NCBI GenBank assembly: GCA_019058425.1
Contig: JAHPYZ010000022.1
Coordinates: 1 to 56,552 of the forward strand
DNA length: 56,552 nt
DNA from: Promethearchaeota archaeon
GTDB taxonomy: Archaea; Asgardarchaeota; Lokiarchaeia; Sigyniarchaeales; SOKP01
Direction: 5' to 3'
Position numbers and translations under genes: made by a program. Positions 1 to 8,607 of this stretch are shown piece by piece; position 1 is the first letter of the stretch, and each line of letters begins with the position of its first letter. The notes under the pieces were generated by a model. The model searched no databases. It saw nothing but the letters and a program-made list of their open reading frames with translations, and was not told the DNA's origin.

Positions 1-577
1 GTATATGTATAAGTAACAATGGGACTAAAGCTATCAGAAAAGTAATTATATCTATCCATAAGGCTTCTCCAACTGAGAAAAATAATAACAAGAAGCCTCC
101 AATCATAGGTCCAATTATATTGACAAAACTCGAAAAAAGAAAGTTAAGCCCATTAATTCTGCTTAATTTATCTTTCGGAACCATCGTTGGAATAATTGCA
201 TTTACAACTGGGTTATGGAATGCTTGACAAGTACTTCTAATTACTATAAAAATCAATAAAATCCAATATTGAATCCAGCTAAATATGAAAAACAATACTA
301 ATATAAAAGTGGAAAAAGCTTGAAGTGAATCTGCTACTATAATAATCTTTTTCCTATCAAATTTGTCTGATACTATCCCTGCGATTGGTGATACAAAAAT
401 CATTGGTATAAAATAGCTAAATGCAGCAAATGAAACCGCTATTGGATCTACTGTAGTCTCAGTTATCCACCATATTAATACAAAAAACACTACACTCGAG
501 CCAAATAGTGAAAAAGCTTGACCAATCCAAAAAATGAGGTAACTTTTAAAATTTCTTTTTTCTGGTTGTATCTCCAA
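1..577 (-). CDS. MFS transporter, N-terminal part (cut by window edge)
   Basis: The frame is open from a TTG at 577 down to base 1, so only about 192 N-terminal residues are present. It holds a run of hydrophobic helices and the MFS loop 2-3 signature GIVSDKFDRKK (Gly-x-x-x-Asp-Arg/Lys-x-x-Arg-Lys), followed by an amphipathic segment FHNPVVNAIIPTMVPKDKL that is typical of the MFS_3/EntS-like macrolide and siderophore exporter branch. An AGGAGA Shine-Dalgarno lies 6 bases before the TTG and decides the start. Substrate cannot be told. The family exports small molecules by proton antiport, which is family knowledge and not visible here. Confidence 0.8.
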   Translation of the reverse strand, partial: MEIQPEKRNFKSYLIFWIGQAFSLFGSSVVFFVLIWWITETTVDPIAVSFAAFSYFIPMIFVSPIAGIVSDKFDRKKIIIVADSLQAFSTFILVLFFIFSWIQYWILLIFIVIRSTCQAFHNPVVNAIIPTMVPKDKLSRINGLNFLFSSFVNIIGPMIGGFLLLFFSVGEALWIDIITFLIALVPLLLIHI

Positions 578-582
578 AGTTA

Positions 583-588
583 TCTCCT
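583..588 (-). promoter_or_regulatory. Shine-Dalgarno for the MFS gene
   Basis: Read on the minus strand the bases are AGGAGA, 5 bases from TTG 577. They support a TTG start for the truncated transporter, where no ATG is suitably placed. Confidence 0.6.
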
Positions 589-697
589 AAAATCCTTGAT
601 GAAGTAGATAAGAAATTGACTCATATAAACTTAATTGAAGCTATTATTCTTAAATTGGTATATAAAGTAAATAAAAAATAGAATAAAAAAACCAAAT

Positions 698-2953
698 TTA
701 TTTAATAGGTCGAGAATTAGCTTGGAATATGGGACCAATAAACTGAGAATAGAGACGACTATATCCCTCTTGATTGGAAACAACCGCAATCATTTCTGCT
801 TCTTTTTCTGTTGCGGGAGCGAGAATTACTTCCTCAGCATCCCGAGTAACTGCGAAAAATTCTCCAGCGGTTTGTAATTGACGGAATTGAATATTACCAA
901 GCTGTTTCATTTTTCCTATAATTCCACTATATTGTTGGAGATCCCAATGGGAAGTCAACATGAATCGAACGGCCTTTTTCTGGAAAGCGTATTCCGATAC
1001 GACTTGTAGTATTTCAGGAACGACATATGGAGTAACAATAATAATTGAAGATTTTACACGATAAACTGCGTCTTTTATTGCAGCAACCATAGCATCTTTT
1101 CCAACTACAGCCCATGTTGTGACTTTAGCTATTTCTGGAATGGCGCTAGAGGCATTGTGAATATCATTTAATTTCTCTTCATTGTTTTCAGCGAGTTCAG
1201 TACCATCATCTATGGAATTCATAAATTGTAGGGTGAAATCTGCAATAGCATCTTTTACATTTTGAATAGTGTCTCTTGTTGTATTCGATAGACTATTTTG
1301 GAGGGTTTTTGCGTTTTGTTCATATTTAGATTTGTGATCAGTGAGCATATCTGCTAAATTTGTATTCATATCTTTCGCTTCTCCATCCCATAACCTAATT
1401 TCACCATCAATTTTTTCTGAGCAATCTCTTTTACCGTTATCAAAATTCATATTCACATCTCTAGTCCAATCGGCACCAATTCGTTTAATTTCTATATCAA
1501 AATCTGTATAATGCTTTAAGGAACTTTCTTTATGATTATTAATCGCATCATCATATTGTCTATGATGTGTTTTAAGTGAGTTTTCTAAAGAATCTTTAAG
1601 TTTAATTCTTGTGTCAGAACAATCTTTTACACCACTTTGTAAAGTATCATCAACTTCTCCAGCTAAATCCGTAGCAAGTGTCTCTAATTGAGCTTCTATA
1701 GTTTCTTGAGCGCGATAATCAAGATCATTTGTTTCCGTAGCTAAGCCATCATTTTCTTTTACCATGATATCTGTCACATCAGATTTAATGTTGTCTGTGG
1801 TTCCACGAGTATCGTTTATATACGTATCGCATGTGTTGGTAAAATCAGGCTTCATTGGTTCTGTGAATTTTAATATATTTTGTATTGTGGTTTCATGTCG
1901 AGCTTTGTATTTCTTTTTCTTACCCATCCATAGAAATCCTTTTTTGGCCATATCTTCTGAAAAGTCAGTAAATCGATTTGCGTGTTCAAGTAAATTATCG
2001 ATTAGGGTTAAGGTCATACTTTTAAAATCATTAGTTTGATCTGTTAAAGTTCTATGTCTATTATCAACCATAGCCTTTAAATTAACTTGAAGTGTATCTG
2101 TGGTATTTTTTAAGTGATTAATGTGTTCTTTAAGTAAATTCGATATTTTAGCTTTCAAATCAGTGATAACTTTATCCATACGTTCTAAATATTTTTCAAG
2201 AATTTGTTCCATTTTAGGTTTAAGTTGGTTGGCGGTACTTTTATGTCTTTCAACATGTTCATCCAGTTCCATCTTTAATTCTTTTTCTAAACTCTCAACT
2301 CTATTTGAAAAATCAAGTAATAACTTCGAGATTAAAGATGTAAGATCGTCTTTCGTTTTGTTGACTTCAGTTTCATTTTTGCTAACACTAGTATCTGTGA
2401 TGCTTTTTAAATCTGAATTTAAGCTATCCATTATTGTATGAATATTATTTTCTAAGGTTTTGGTTGTCTCAGTAAAACGACTTGTGGCACTATCTATACG
2501 ATTCGTTTTAGCATTGTTTTTCGAATCAGAATCTTCAAAAAATGATTTGATTTGAGTATCAACAGCATTTTCTACCTCTCCAATACTTTTATCTTGAATC
2601 GCTTCAAGTTTCTCAAACCGATCAGATTGATCAGCTAGAATAGAATCTTTTATCTTCGCAATTTCATTTCTAAAACCTTCAGATTCGCTAGTAAACAATT
2701 CGAAATAAGGTTGAAGTGGAATGTATCTATCGATGATTCCTTCAACTTTTTTAAGGAAACCTTTCTCAACTAACCAATTAGTAATATCTAATACAGTATC
2801 ATACTGTAATCCTTCATGATCATCCACTAAAGTCATGTAGACTTCAGAAGGGGTCGCGCGAGGTACGCGTAAATAGACTAAATAAATATTGATATGTTCT
2901 TCGGTAAAACCGTACCGTGTAAACACCTCTTTAGTGAAATCCTTTAACGACAT
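698..2953 (-). CDS. TrmB-like winged helix and PLD-like domains split by a long coiled coil
   Basis: Protein of 751 residues. Residues 1-80 look like the TrmB-type winged helix (TPSEVYMTLVDD and VLDITNWLVEKGFLKKVEG). Residues about 85-600 are almost entirely charged, heptad-like helix with many Asp, Lys, Thr and Asn. A basic patch, KKGFLWMGKKKKYKARHE, sits near residues 335-355. Residues about 612-751 (KSSIIIVTPYVVPEILQ, VRFMLTSHWD) resemble the C-terminal effector-binding domain of TrmB regulators, which has a phospholipase-D-like fold. Normal TrmB proteins are about 250-350 residues, so the two recognisable ends are separated by some 500 residues of coiled coil. It is divergent from the surface-protein gene at 3267. 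DNA binding is inferred from the fold, and a structural or scaffold role is equally possible. Confidence 0.75.
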   Translation of the reverse strand: MSLKDFTKEVFTRYGFTEEHINIYLVYLRVPRATPSEVYMTLVDDHEGLQYDTVLDITNWLVEKGFLKKVEGIIDRYIPLQPYFELFTSESEGFRNEIAKIKDSILADQSDRFEKLEAIQDKSIGEVENAVDTQIKSFFEDSDSKNNAKTNRIDSATSRFTETTKTLENNIHTIMDSLNSDLKSITDTSVSKNETEVNKTKDDLTSLISKLLLDFSNRVESLEKELKMELDEHVERHKSTANQLKPKMEQILEKYLERMDKVITDLKAKISNLLKEHINHLKNTTDTLQVNLKAMVDNRHRTLTDQTNDFKSMTLTLIDNLLEHANRFTDFSEDMAKKGFLWMGKKKKYKARHETTIQNILKFTEPMKPDFTNTCDTYINDTRGTTDNIKSDVTDIMVKENDGLATETNDLDYRAQETIEAQLETLATDLAGEVDDTLQSGVKDCSDTRIKLKDSLENSLKTHHRQYDDAINNHKESSLKHYTDFDIEIKRIGADWTRDVNMNFDNGKRDCSEKIDGEIRLWDGEAKDMNTNLADMLTDHKSKYEQNAKTLQNSLSNTTRDTIQNVKDAIADFTLQFMNSIDDGTELAENNEEKLNDIHNASSAIPEIAKVTTWAVVGKDAMVAAIKDAVYRVKSSIIIVTPYVVPEILQVVSEYAFQKKAVRFMLTSHWDLQQYSGIIGKMKQLGNIQFRQLQTAGEFFAVTRDAEEVILAPATEKEAEMIAVVSNQEGYSRLYSQFIGPIFQANSRPIK

Positions 2954-3266
2954 AAATTTTTCTCCATTAAATTGTATTTGAATTCAAATTAAACTAGATT
3001 TAAGATGAATTCCTTATTATTATTTTAATCTTAATTTTAATATTAATATTTTCAAAATTATAGTATTAAAATTTAAGCTTCAAGGGAATTTATGTAGATA
3101 ATGATTTATGAAGCTAAAAATGTGATTAATTCTATTTCGCATATAGTTGACTTATAATTAATCTATTTGGGGTTAAAAAAGAATCTAATTGGGAAAAGTT
3201 ATTCCTCAATCCTTTTTATATCAAACCCGTTTATTATCTTAGACCAATTTAGGTGTTAAAAAAAGA
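2954..3266. other. Divergent intergenic region, no gene seen
   Basis: About 310 very AT-rich bases lie between two divergent genes, so both promoters should be here. Only reading frames under 20 codons are present. An AGGTG at 3251-3255 could serve as a weak ribosome site for the gene at 3267. I see no RNA-like stem or repeat. Confidence 0.5.
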
Positions 3267-3971
3267 ATGAAAAAATTTAGTAAAATATTAATCGGAATTT
3301 TTACTTTCGCAATGCTATTCTCATTATTCAACGTAAATACAGTGTTAGCTACTCCGGGTACTCCCATTCCAGTAAGTGGTACTGGATTATATCAATATCA
3401 AGTGCAAGCAAATCACAGTTTAACATGGCAATTTCAATTGCAAACGAGAGTTACAGTTCAAGCAAATATATCCGTTCAAGGATTTATCAATTGTAGTGAA
3501 GCTCCGAGGATTGGAGATAAACACTTTGACCTTGAAATAGAAGCCGAGAATGACCTAGAAATGAATATGACATGTACAGAAGAACAAAAAGAATTAGGCT
3601 TATTATTAGGAAGCAGATATCAAGTAAGAAATCGTGAGCGTAATTTATTGTATCAAGAAGGATTTTGTATTAGGATCGAGACAAATAAATCAGGATCAGA
3701 ACAAATCAAAGCCCAACTTAAAATTCAAGCTAACCACAGAAATCGCGAGGGTTCATGGGCTTACTATGATGAAACCGAAGGAGAATGGGTCGCTGTTGAT
3801 ACAGCAGAACAAAATGGATATTTAGTTTGTGAAACTAACCACTTCTCTACATGGACTATTCTTATACCAGAAACTGATAATGCAATTTGGGGTTTTGTAG
3901 GTATTGGTGCGGTTTTCGCGGGAGCAGTAATCATTGCAGTTGTTTCAATGGTTTACAAGAAAAGAAAGTAA
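3267..3971 (+). CDS. Secreted, C-terminally membrane-anchored surface protein
   Basis: Protein of 234 residues. It has a basic N-terminus and a hydrophobic signal segment (residues 5-28, likely cleavage after VLA), a beta-rich Gln/Asn-rich ectodomain, and a transmembrane helix at about 206-229 followed by KKRK, a type I topology with a short cytosolic tail. The ectodomain ends with a module resembling WxYYDExEGEWVAVDTxE then HFSTWTILIPE. The downstream gene carries a similar piece (YSLAIYEPSQDSWQLVDT). N-glycosylation sequons occur (NIS, NMT, NKS). It lies 55 bases upstream of the membrane-anchored winged-helix gene on the same strand, separated by a T-run. No enzymatic motif is seen. A sensor, adhesin or S-layer-associated role is speculative. 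Confidence 0.7.
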   Translation: MKKFSKILIGIFTFAMLFSLFNVNTVLATPGTPIPVSGTGLYQYQVQANHSLTWQFQLQTRVTVQANISVQGFINCSEAPRIGDKHFDLEIEAENDLEMNMTCTEEQKELGLLLGSRYQVRNRERNLLYQEGFCIRIETNKSGSEQIKAQLKIQANHRNREGSWAYYDETEGEWVAVDTAEQNGYLVCETNHFSTWTILIPETDNAIWGFVGIGAVFAGAVIIAVVSMVYKKRK

Positions 3972-3985
3972 AAATATTAAATAAA

Positions 3986-3996
3986 TTTTTTTTTTT
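3986..3996 (+). terminator. Poly-T terminator
   Basis: Eleven consecutive T follow the surface-protein stop codon by 14 bases. Archaeal RNA polymerase terminates at such U-tracts without needing a hairpin. The downstream gene at 4027 may therefore depend on read-through or its own promoter. Confidence 0.45.
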
Positions 3997-4026
3997 AATT
4001 TCCATTTAATTATTAAACGCAATAGG

Positions 4027-5289
4027 ATGATTTTGGTATTGAATAATAGATTAGGTAAAAGAAAATGGTATTTCTATGGTGTTATTTTACTTCTATCAAT
4101 ATTTTTTCTTGAATCTAGTTTATTTTTGATCAATGTAAATGCAACCAGAAAAAAAATTAATGGCACTTCAACTCAAGATGATATTAAACCGAAAGAAAGA
4201 GTCTCTTATGATTTCATGAATAATAACACATTTGAAATCTTATCTGATATATATATTAATCTCTACATTGAATATGATAATAGCATTTCTTTCTGTCAAA
4301 CCTATTTTATGATAAATAATAGTGCTCCAATTTCATTAAATATTTCAACAAAATCAAATTTACAAAATTTTGGGATAACTCAAAATCCTCGTCAACCACA
4401 AAAATCCAATTATCAATTTCAATTTGGATATAACTATATTATTAGGATAAGAACCAATACTTCAATCTCCAATTTAACAATCAGTTACAGAAAAAATCCT
4501 CTATACAATCTAAATCCTGATACAGAATATTCATTAGCTATATACGAACCTAGCCAAGATTCATGGCAATTGGTTGATACCATTGAGATAATCAATGAAT
4601 CTAGCTCTGAAACAACCATAGAAAGCACACTCTCAAATCTTCAGCAGGATACTGATTACTATATTACTCTTTTCGAAGTTGGGATTATTCAACCTGATTG
4701 GACTTGGTTAATTATTACTGTTGTAGTAATTGCTGTAGCAATTGCATCTTTAGTTGTTTTAATTTCAAAAAAGGATTATTTTCAGTACTTAAGAACAAGG
4801 ACAATTCCAATTGAGAAAGGTGCCCACCGGCTAACTTTAGATGAGGTTTTAGAAAATGAAAATCGAAATAAAATAATAGATTTAATTCTAACTGAACCTG
4901 GAATACATTTCAATGAATTATTACGTAGAACTGGGCTAGCAGCCGGAAATTTAGTTTGGCATCTTGATATACTTCAGACATATAAAATTATAGGGAAAAA
5001 GAGAATCGGTAATTTTATCGCCTATTTTCCATATTATCAAAAAAATCCAATTTCAAATGTTGATTTAAAGCTGAAAAAGAGTAAACTCACTTTAGAGATT
5101 TTAGAAATGATTGAAGAACGGCCTGGTATTTGGAATAACTTAATTACAAAAAAGTTTAAAGTCGATCATAAAACAATTCAATACCATTTAAACAAATTAG
5201 ATGAACTCGGTCTTATTAAATTAGAAAAAGAGGGAAGGAAGAAAAAAATCTATCTAAATTTGGATTCCGAGTACTTCAATCAGAAATAA
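4027..5289 (+). CDS. Membrane-anchored tandem winged-helix regulator with ectodomain
   Basis: Protein of 420 residues. TM1 or signal anchor is at about 14-36, an Asn-rich ectodomain with several sequons at 40-222, and TM2 at about 226-247. The cytosolic part carries two winged helices: residues 270-335 (IHFNELLRRTGLAAGNLVWHLDIL) and 352-415 (ITKKFKVDHKTIQYHLNKLDEL), both of the ArsR-like archaeal type. The ectodomain end (residues 165-217) resembles that of the preceding surface protein. This layout is a one-component transmembrane regulator, with a signal sensed outside and DNA contacted inside. Tandem C-terminal wHTH proteins anchored by TM helices are known in archaea, but the ligand and target here are unknown. 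Confidence 0.75.
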   Translation: MILVLNNRLGKRKWYFYGVILLLSIFFLESSLFLINVNATRKKINGTSTQDDIKPKERVSYDFMNNNTFEILSDIYINLYIEYDNSISFCQTYFMINNSAPISLNISTKSNLQNFGITQNPRQPQKSNYQFQFGYNYIIRIRTNTSISNLTISYRKNPLYNLNPDTEYSLAIYEPSQDSWQLVDTIEIINESSSETTIESTLSNLQQDTDYYITLFEVGIIQPDWTWLIITVVVIAVAIASLVVLISKKDYFQYLRTRTIPIEKGAHRLTLDEVLENENRNKIIDLILTEPGIHFNELLRRTGLAAGNLVWHLDILQTYKIIGKKRIGNFIAYFPYYQKNPISNVDLKLKKSKLTLEILEMIEERPGIWNNLITKKFKVDHKTIQYHLNKLDELGLIKLEKEGRKKKIYLNLDSEYFNQK

Positions 5290-5298
5290 AATATGAAT

Positions 5299-6702
5299 TT
5301 AGAGGCTTGCGAACCAAGAATTAATTTGTGGAGCGAATACTATCACTAATATAAACAATACCAAGAATAAAATACATAATAAATTTTGCCATTTGAAACG
5401 ACCTCCGACATTTATATTATATGCACGTTCTCGAAACTCCTTAACTTTTGCCTTATAAAAGGTTTTTAAGCCAAGTGGAGTCAAAACTAGTTTTCCCTCC
5501 ATATTTTCAATAAGTTTCCCCTCTAATAATTTATCTAAATGTTTTTCCGCTATTAATGGCCCTAAATCATCATAAAAGAAGTCAGCAAATCCTTCATAAT
5601 ATTTCCGTCCAAATGTAAGACCTTTACTAAAATTATCTATTAATTCTACACGAGTTATACTCTCTCGTCTTATGCTTCCAAGAAGATATCCAGTTAAACG
5701 ATTATCATAGACATGATCTGCTACTACTTTAATAGCAGTAATATCAAAATTTTCTTCTTTTTTTGTTAGTTCAATTAGGATTTCAATTCCCTCCTTAAAA
5801 ACTAGAATTGATATAATAATACCTACTATAGCATCAACAAAATAGTAATTAAATATTGCAAACGTTAAACCTATCAACACTCCAGCTGATAATTTAACAT
5901 TTAAAGCTGAATCCTTTGAGTCACTTAAAAAAGATAAATTCCCAGAAATTCTTCCAACCATCCCTTTTAAATACATTAATCCAATATTCACAAGTATTGA
6001 AACGATCCCTATAATATATGCTTGAACTGTCGCAATAATTTCAGCCGGATTTATTAGATTATTGACACTGGACCATGCCAAAGTTCCCCCCGTAAATAAC
6101 ATCAACAGAATAATAATAATACTAGCAATCTTATCTTTTTTTAATTTCATCCCAAGAATCGCAATGATACCAATTTTTACTAAATCTGTTAGATTTTCGA
6201 ATCCTTCTGTGACCATTCCCTGTGATCCTAGATCTAATCCCGTAAAGATTTTCAATAAAGAAATAATAACTAAGAAAAATGCTGTACTAAGTAGTACTGC
6301 TTTTTTAGAAAAGAATATTCCCATCCAATAGGAAGTATGCAAATTCCAGAAATAACTAAACTCAACAAGTTTTATCCCTTCCTTAGTGAGGGTTATGACA
6401 TTTTCAGATTGAATCTGAATTAGCCTTTTTCGTTTTGCTTTTTGTATATATTCCTCCACATCTTCCTCTCCTATTATAACATGCCTTGTAGAGGAAATAA
6501 AAAATAGACGCATTCTTGCCTTTAACTCATCAATTGTATTAATCCCATCGTATATCAAGCATAAAAATCCATATAAAAAGGTGTGGTGAGGATCATGATT
6601 ATGAGACTCATAGTATTTTATCATCAAATTGTATCCTTTGCTTCTTGGACCCTTCTTTAACTCATTTTTTGAATATTGAGGTTTTAAATCAGTTAAAGGC
6701 AT
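5299..6702 (-). CDS. Cation-diffusion-facilitator-like transporter flanked by HTH-like regions
   Basis: Protein of 467 residues. Residues 35-115 form an HTH-like region ending in a wing (KRLIQIQSENVITLTKEG). Residues 130-312 resemble a CDF transporter: TM2 segment GSQGMVTEGFENLTDLVKIG and TM5 segment LSDSKDSALNVKLSAGVLIG line up with the family's metal-site helices. The usual His/Asp positions become E169/D173 and D264/N268, so metal preference probably differs from zinc CDFs. Residues 325-430 look like a second helical, HTH-like unit (FFYDDLGPLIAEKHLDKLLEG), followed by a terminal TM (440-462). The normal cytosolic CDF domain is not obvious. Convergent with the preceding gene (9 bases apart). 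Confidence 0.6.
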   Translation of the reverse strand: MPLTDLKPQYSKNELKKGPRSKGYNLMIKYYESHNHDPHHTFLYGFLCLIYDGINTIDELKARMRLFFISSTRHVIIGEEDVEEYIQKAKRKRLIQIQSENVITLTKEGIKLVEFSYFWNLHTSYWMGIFFSKKAVLLSTAFFLVIISLLKIFTGLDLGSQGMVTEGFENLTDLVKIGIIAILGMKLKKDKIASIIIILLMLFTGGTLAWSSVNNLINPAEIIATVQAYIIGIVSILVNIGLMYLKGMVGRISGNLSFLSDSKDSALNVKLSAGVLIGLTFAIFNYYFVDAIVGIIISILVFKEGIEILIELTKKEENFDITAIKVVADHVYDNRLTGYLLGSIRRESITRVELIDNFSKGLTFGRKYYEGFADFFYDDLGPLIAEKHLDKLLEGKLIENMEGKLVLTPLGLKTFYKAKVKEFRERAYNINVGGRFKWQNLLCILFLVLFILVIVFAPQINSWFASL

Positions 6703-6844
6703 TATATTATGAAATGGATCATCAAAAATTATATATTTCGGAAAATAATCAAAAGATTCCGAAAACAGTTATAAGATTTTAGAAGAGCATTTTTAATTGT
6801 TAAATGATTAGTTGTCAATAAAAAGAATTGGAAGAAAATCAATA

Positions 6845-7351
6845 ATGATTGAACCTGAAATATTATTAGAATTTTTGAGAGGAAGAAGGAGTATAAGGGT
6901 ATATCAAGCTAAACCCATAAAAGATATGGAAATAAAAATGATTTTAGAAGCAGGAAGATGGACTCCTAGTGCCTCAAATCGTCAACCATGGGAGTTTATT
7001 GTCATTAAAAATAAAGAGTATTTGCTAAAGCTAGCTAAATGCCTAAGCTATGGTAGATTCATGAAAGAAGTTCCAGTTGCAATTGCGATTATTGCAAAAA
7101 TTAAAACAAGTCCTAAATGGTATTTGATTGATACATCATTAGTCTCAATGAATATGATGTTAATGGCATGGTCTTTAGGGATTGGAACATGTTGGATAGG
7201 GGCTATGAATAGAGAAAAGGCAAAAGAGATACTTGGTTTGGGAGCTAATGAACATCTTCTCACCCTTTTACCTTTTGGATATATTAAGGGAGAGATTCCT
7301 GAACCGACAGCTAGGAAACAGTTAGAAAAAATTGTTAGCTATATTGAATAA
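6845..7351 (+). CDS. Nitroreductase-family FMN oxidoreductase
   Basis: About 168 residues from ATG 6845. An in-frame TTG at 6812 would add 11 residues, but GGAAG at 6830 favours the ATG and the product then starts like other family members. FMN-binding signatures are present: RRSIRVYQ near the N-terminus, WTPSASNRQPWEFIVI (Ser/Asn/Gln contacts to FMN), a central LMAWSLGIGTCWIGAM, and a C-terminal LPFGYIKGE. The family reduces nitro compounds, quinones or flavins with NAD(P)H, usually as a dimer in the cytosol. The physiological substrate cannot be inferred. Short members of this kind are common in anaerobic archaea. Confidence 0.88.
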   Translation: MIEPEILLEFLRGRRSIRVYQAKPIKDMEIKMILEAGRWTPSASNRQPWEFIVIKNKEYLLKLAKCLSYGRFMKEVPVAIAIIAKIKTSPKWYLIDTSLVSMNMMLMAWSLGIGTCWIGAMNREKAKEILGLGANEHLLTLLPFGYIKGEIPEPTARKQLEKIVSYIE

Positions 7352-7363
7352 GACCATGAAACA

Positions 7364-8530
7364 CTAAAGTGGAATTGTAAGTTCTTCAATAGTCTCTGGA
7401 GCTTTAGTTAGTTTTTGATATCCGGTTTCAGTAATTAAAACCGTATCTGAATGTCGAAAACCGCCTAATCCCGGTATATAAATACCTGGTTCAACACTGA
7501 TCACCATATTCTTTTCTAAGGGTCTATCATATCCCTCTGCTAAGAAAGGAGCTTCATGCCCAGTAATTCCAAGACCGTGTCCAGTACGGTGGATTATGTA
7601 ATCACCATATCCCTTCTCAATTATAAAACTCCTTACTGCTTTATCAACATCACTCATGATTGTTCCTGGCTTTAACATATTATATGCTAAAGCTCTTGCT
7701 TCGAGCATTACTTGAAAAGGTTTAATAGTTTTCTCAGGTATATGGCCTAAAAAGAAAGATCGTTCAATCTCGACTCCATATCCATCTACTTGAGCAGATA
7801 CTATTGAAACATGGGGGCCTCCTTCTTCCATAGGGGCGAAAATGTGAGGTATTAAGTGTGGATCATGAGAAATTGATGGAGGCCAAACGGCACCAGTTGT
7901 ATCGACAGCTCTAAAGTTGGCATTTGGTATATCTTGGACAATTTTTGATGTCATAGCATCAGTAACATCTTTATATAATGCAAACTCAAGAGTTTTTGGA
8001 CGACATTTTTTAAGTAATACCTTATGCCCTTTATTAACTACTCGACAGGCATGATAAATTCTTCCTATTTCATATTCGGTTTTGATGATTCGAACCTCGT
8101 CAATTATATCTGAAACAATTATTTCCCCCGGAGTCTTATTGACAATTCCTATTGGTAATTCAGACTCTATCCCGACCTTTGCTCCTGAGCTAATTTGTTT
8201 TTGATAATAGTCATACCAATTTTCCCCTTTTCGAGAGGGAAATTCATAATATATGACAAACTCGATTTCGCATAACGCTCTAGATTCAAAATGACCCTTT
8301 TCTAATTTGGGAATCAACATTTTTGGCACTCCTTCTTTTTCTATTATAAGAATAAAAGGTCGTTCGTGGACGTAGAACGCGAAATTCGTTAAATAATAGA
8401 TATTTACTGGATTAAATGATATATAATAATCCAAATCCTGTTCTTTCATTAATGATCTTACTTTTTCAAGACGATTTGACAACTCTTCACGACTAGGAGG
8501 GTCTGTTATAGCTTTTATTTTTATACTCAT
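7364..8530 (-). CDS. M24 (creatinase/Xaa-Pro peptidase) fold protein with degraded metal site
   Basis: Protein of 388 residues with the N-terminal creatinase-type domain (1-150) and the C-terminal pita-bread domain (160-388). The His-containing motifs are intact: RTGHGLG (H318), GHEAP (H325) and VEPGIY (E347). The two Asp ligands are not: the strand that normally reads D-x-G...GY..D..R is VSIVSAQVDGYGVEIERSF, with E254 in place of the second Asp, and the last Glu ligand (R-x-E-D) is R-H-S-D with S361. Dinuclear metal peptidase activity is therefore doubtful. A non-metal hydrolase of the creatinase or ectoine-hydrolase type is a better guess. Convergent with the nitroreductase. Confidence 0.8.
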   Translation of the reverse strand: MSIKIKAITDPPSREELSNRLEKVRSLMKEQDLDYYISFNPVNIYYLTNFAFYVHERPFILIIEKEGVPKMLIPKLEKGHFESRALCEIEFVIYYEFPSRKGENWYDYYQKQISSGAKVGIESELPIGIVNKTPGEIIVSDIIDEVRIIKTEYEIGRIYHACRVVNKGHKVLLKKCRPKTLEFALYKDVTDAMTSKIVQDIPNANFRAVDTTGAVWPPSISHDPHLIPHIFAPMEEGGPHVSIVSAQVDGYGVEIERSFFLGHIPEKTIKPFQVMLEARALAYNMLKPGTIMSDVDKAVRSFIIEKGYGDYIIHRTGHGLGITGHEAPFLAEGYDRPLEKNMVISVEPGIYIPGLGGFRHSDTVLITETGYQKLTKAPETIEELTIPL

Positions 8531-8607
8531 ATTTCATATCATCTATTTATTAGAATATAATAATCATATAAGACTAAATTATAATAAAAACATTAATTTT
8601 CTTGAAA

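Noticed and set aside
1764..2441. Plus-strand frames inside the coiled-coil gene
   Set aside because: Mirror frames of a repetitive coiled coil, no motif.
8071..8100. Bases resembling a tRNA T-arm (GATTCGAACC)
   Set aside because: They lie inside the M24 gene, with no acceptor or anticodon stem around them.
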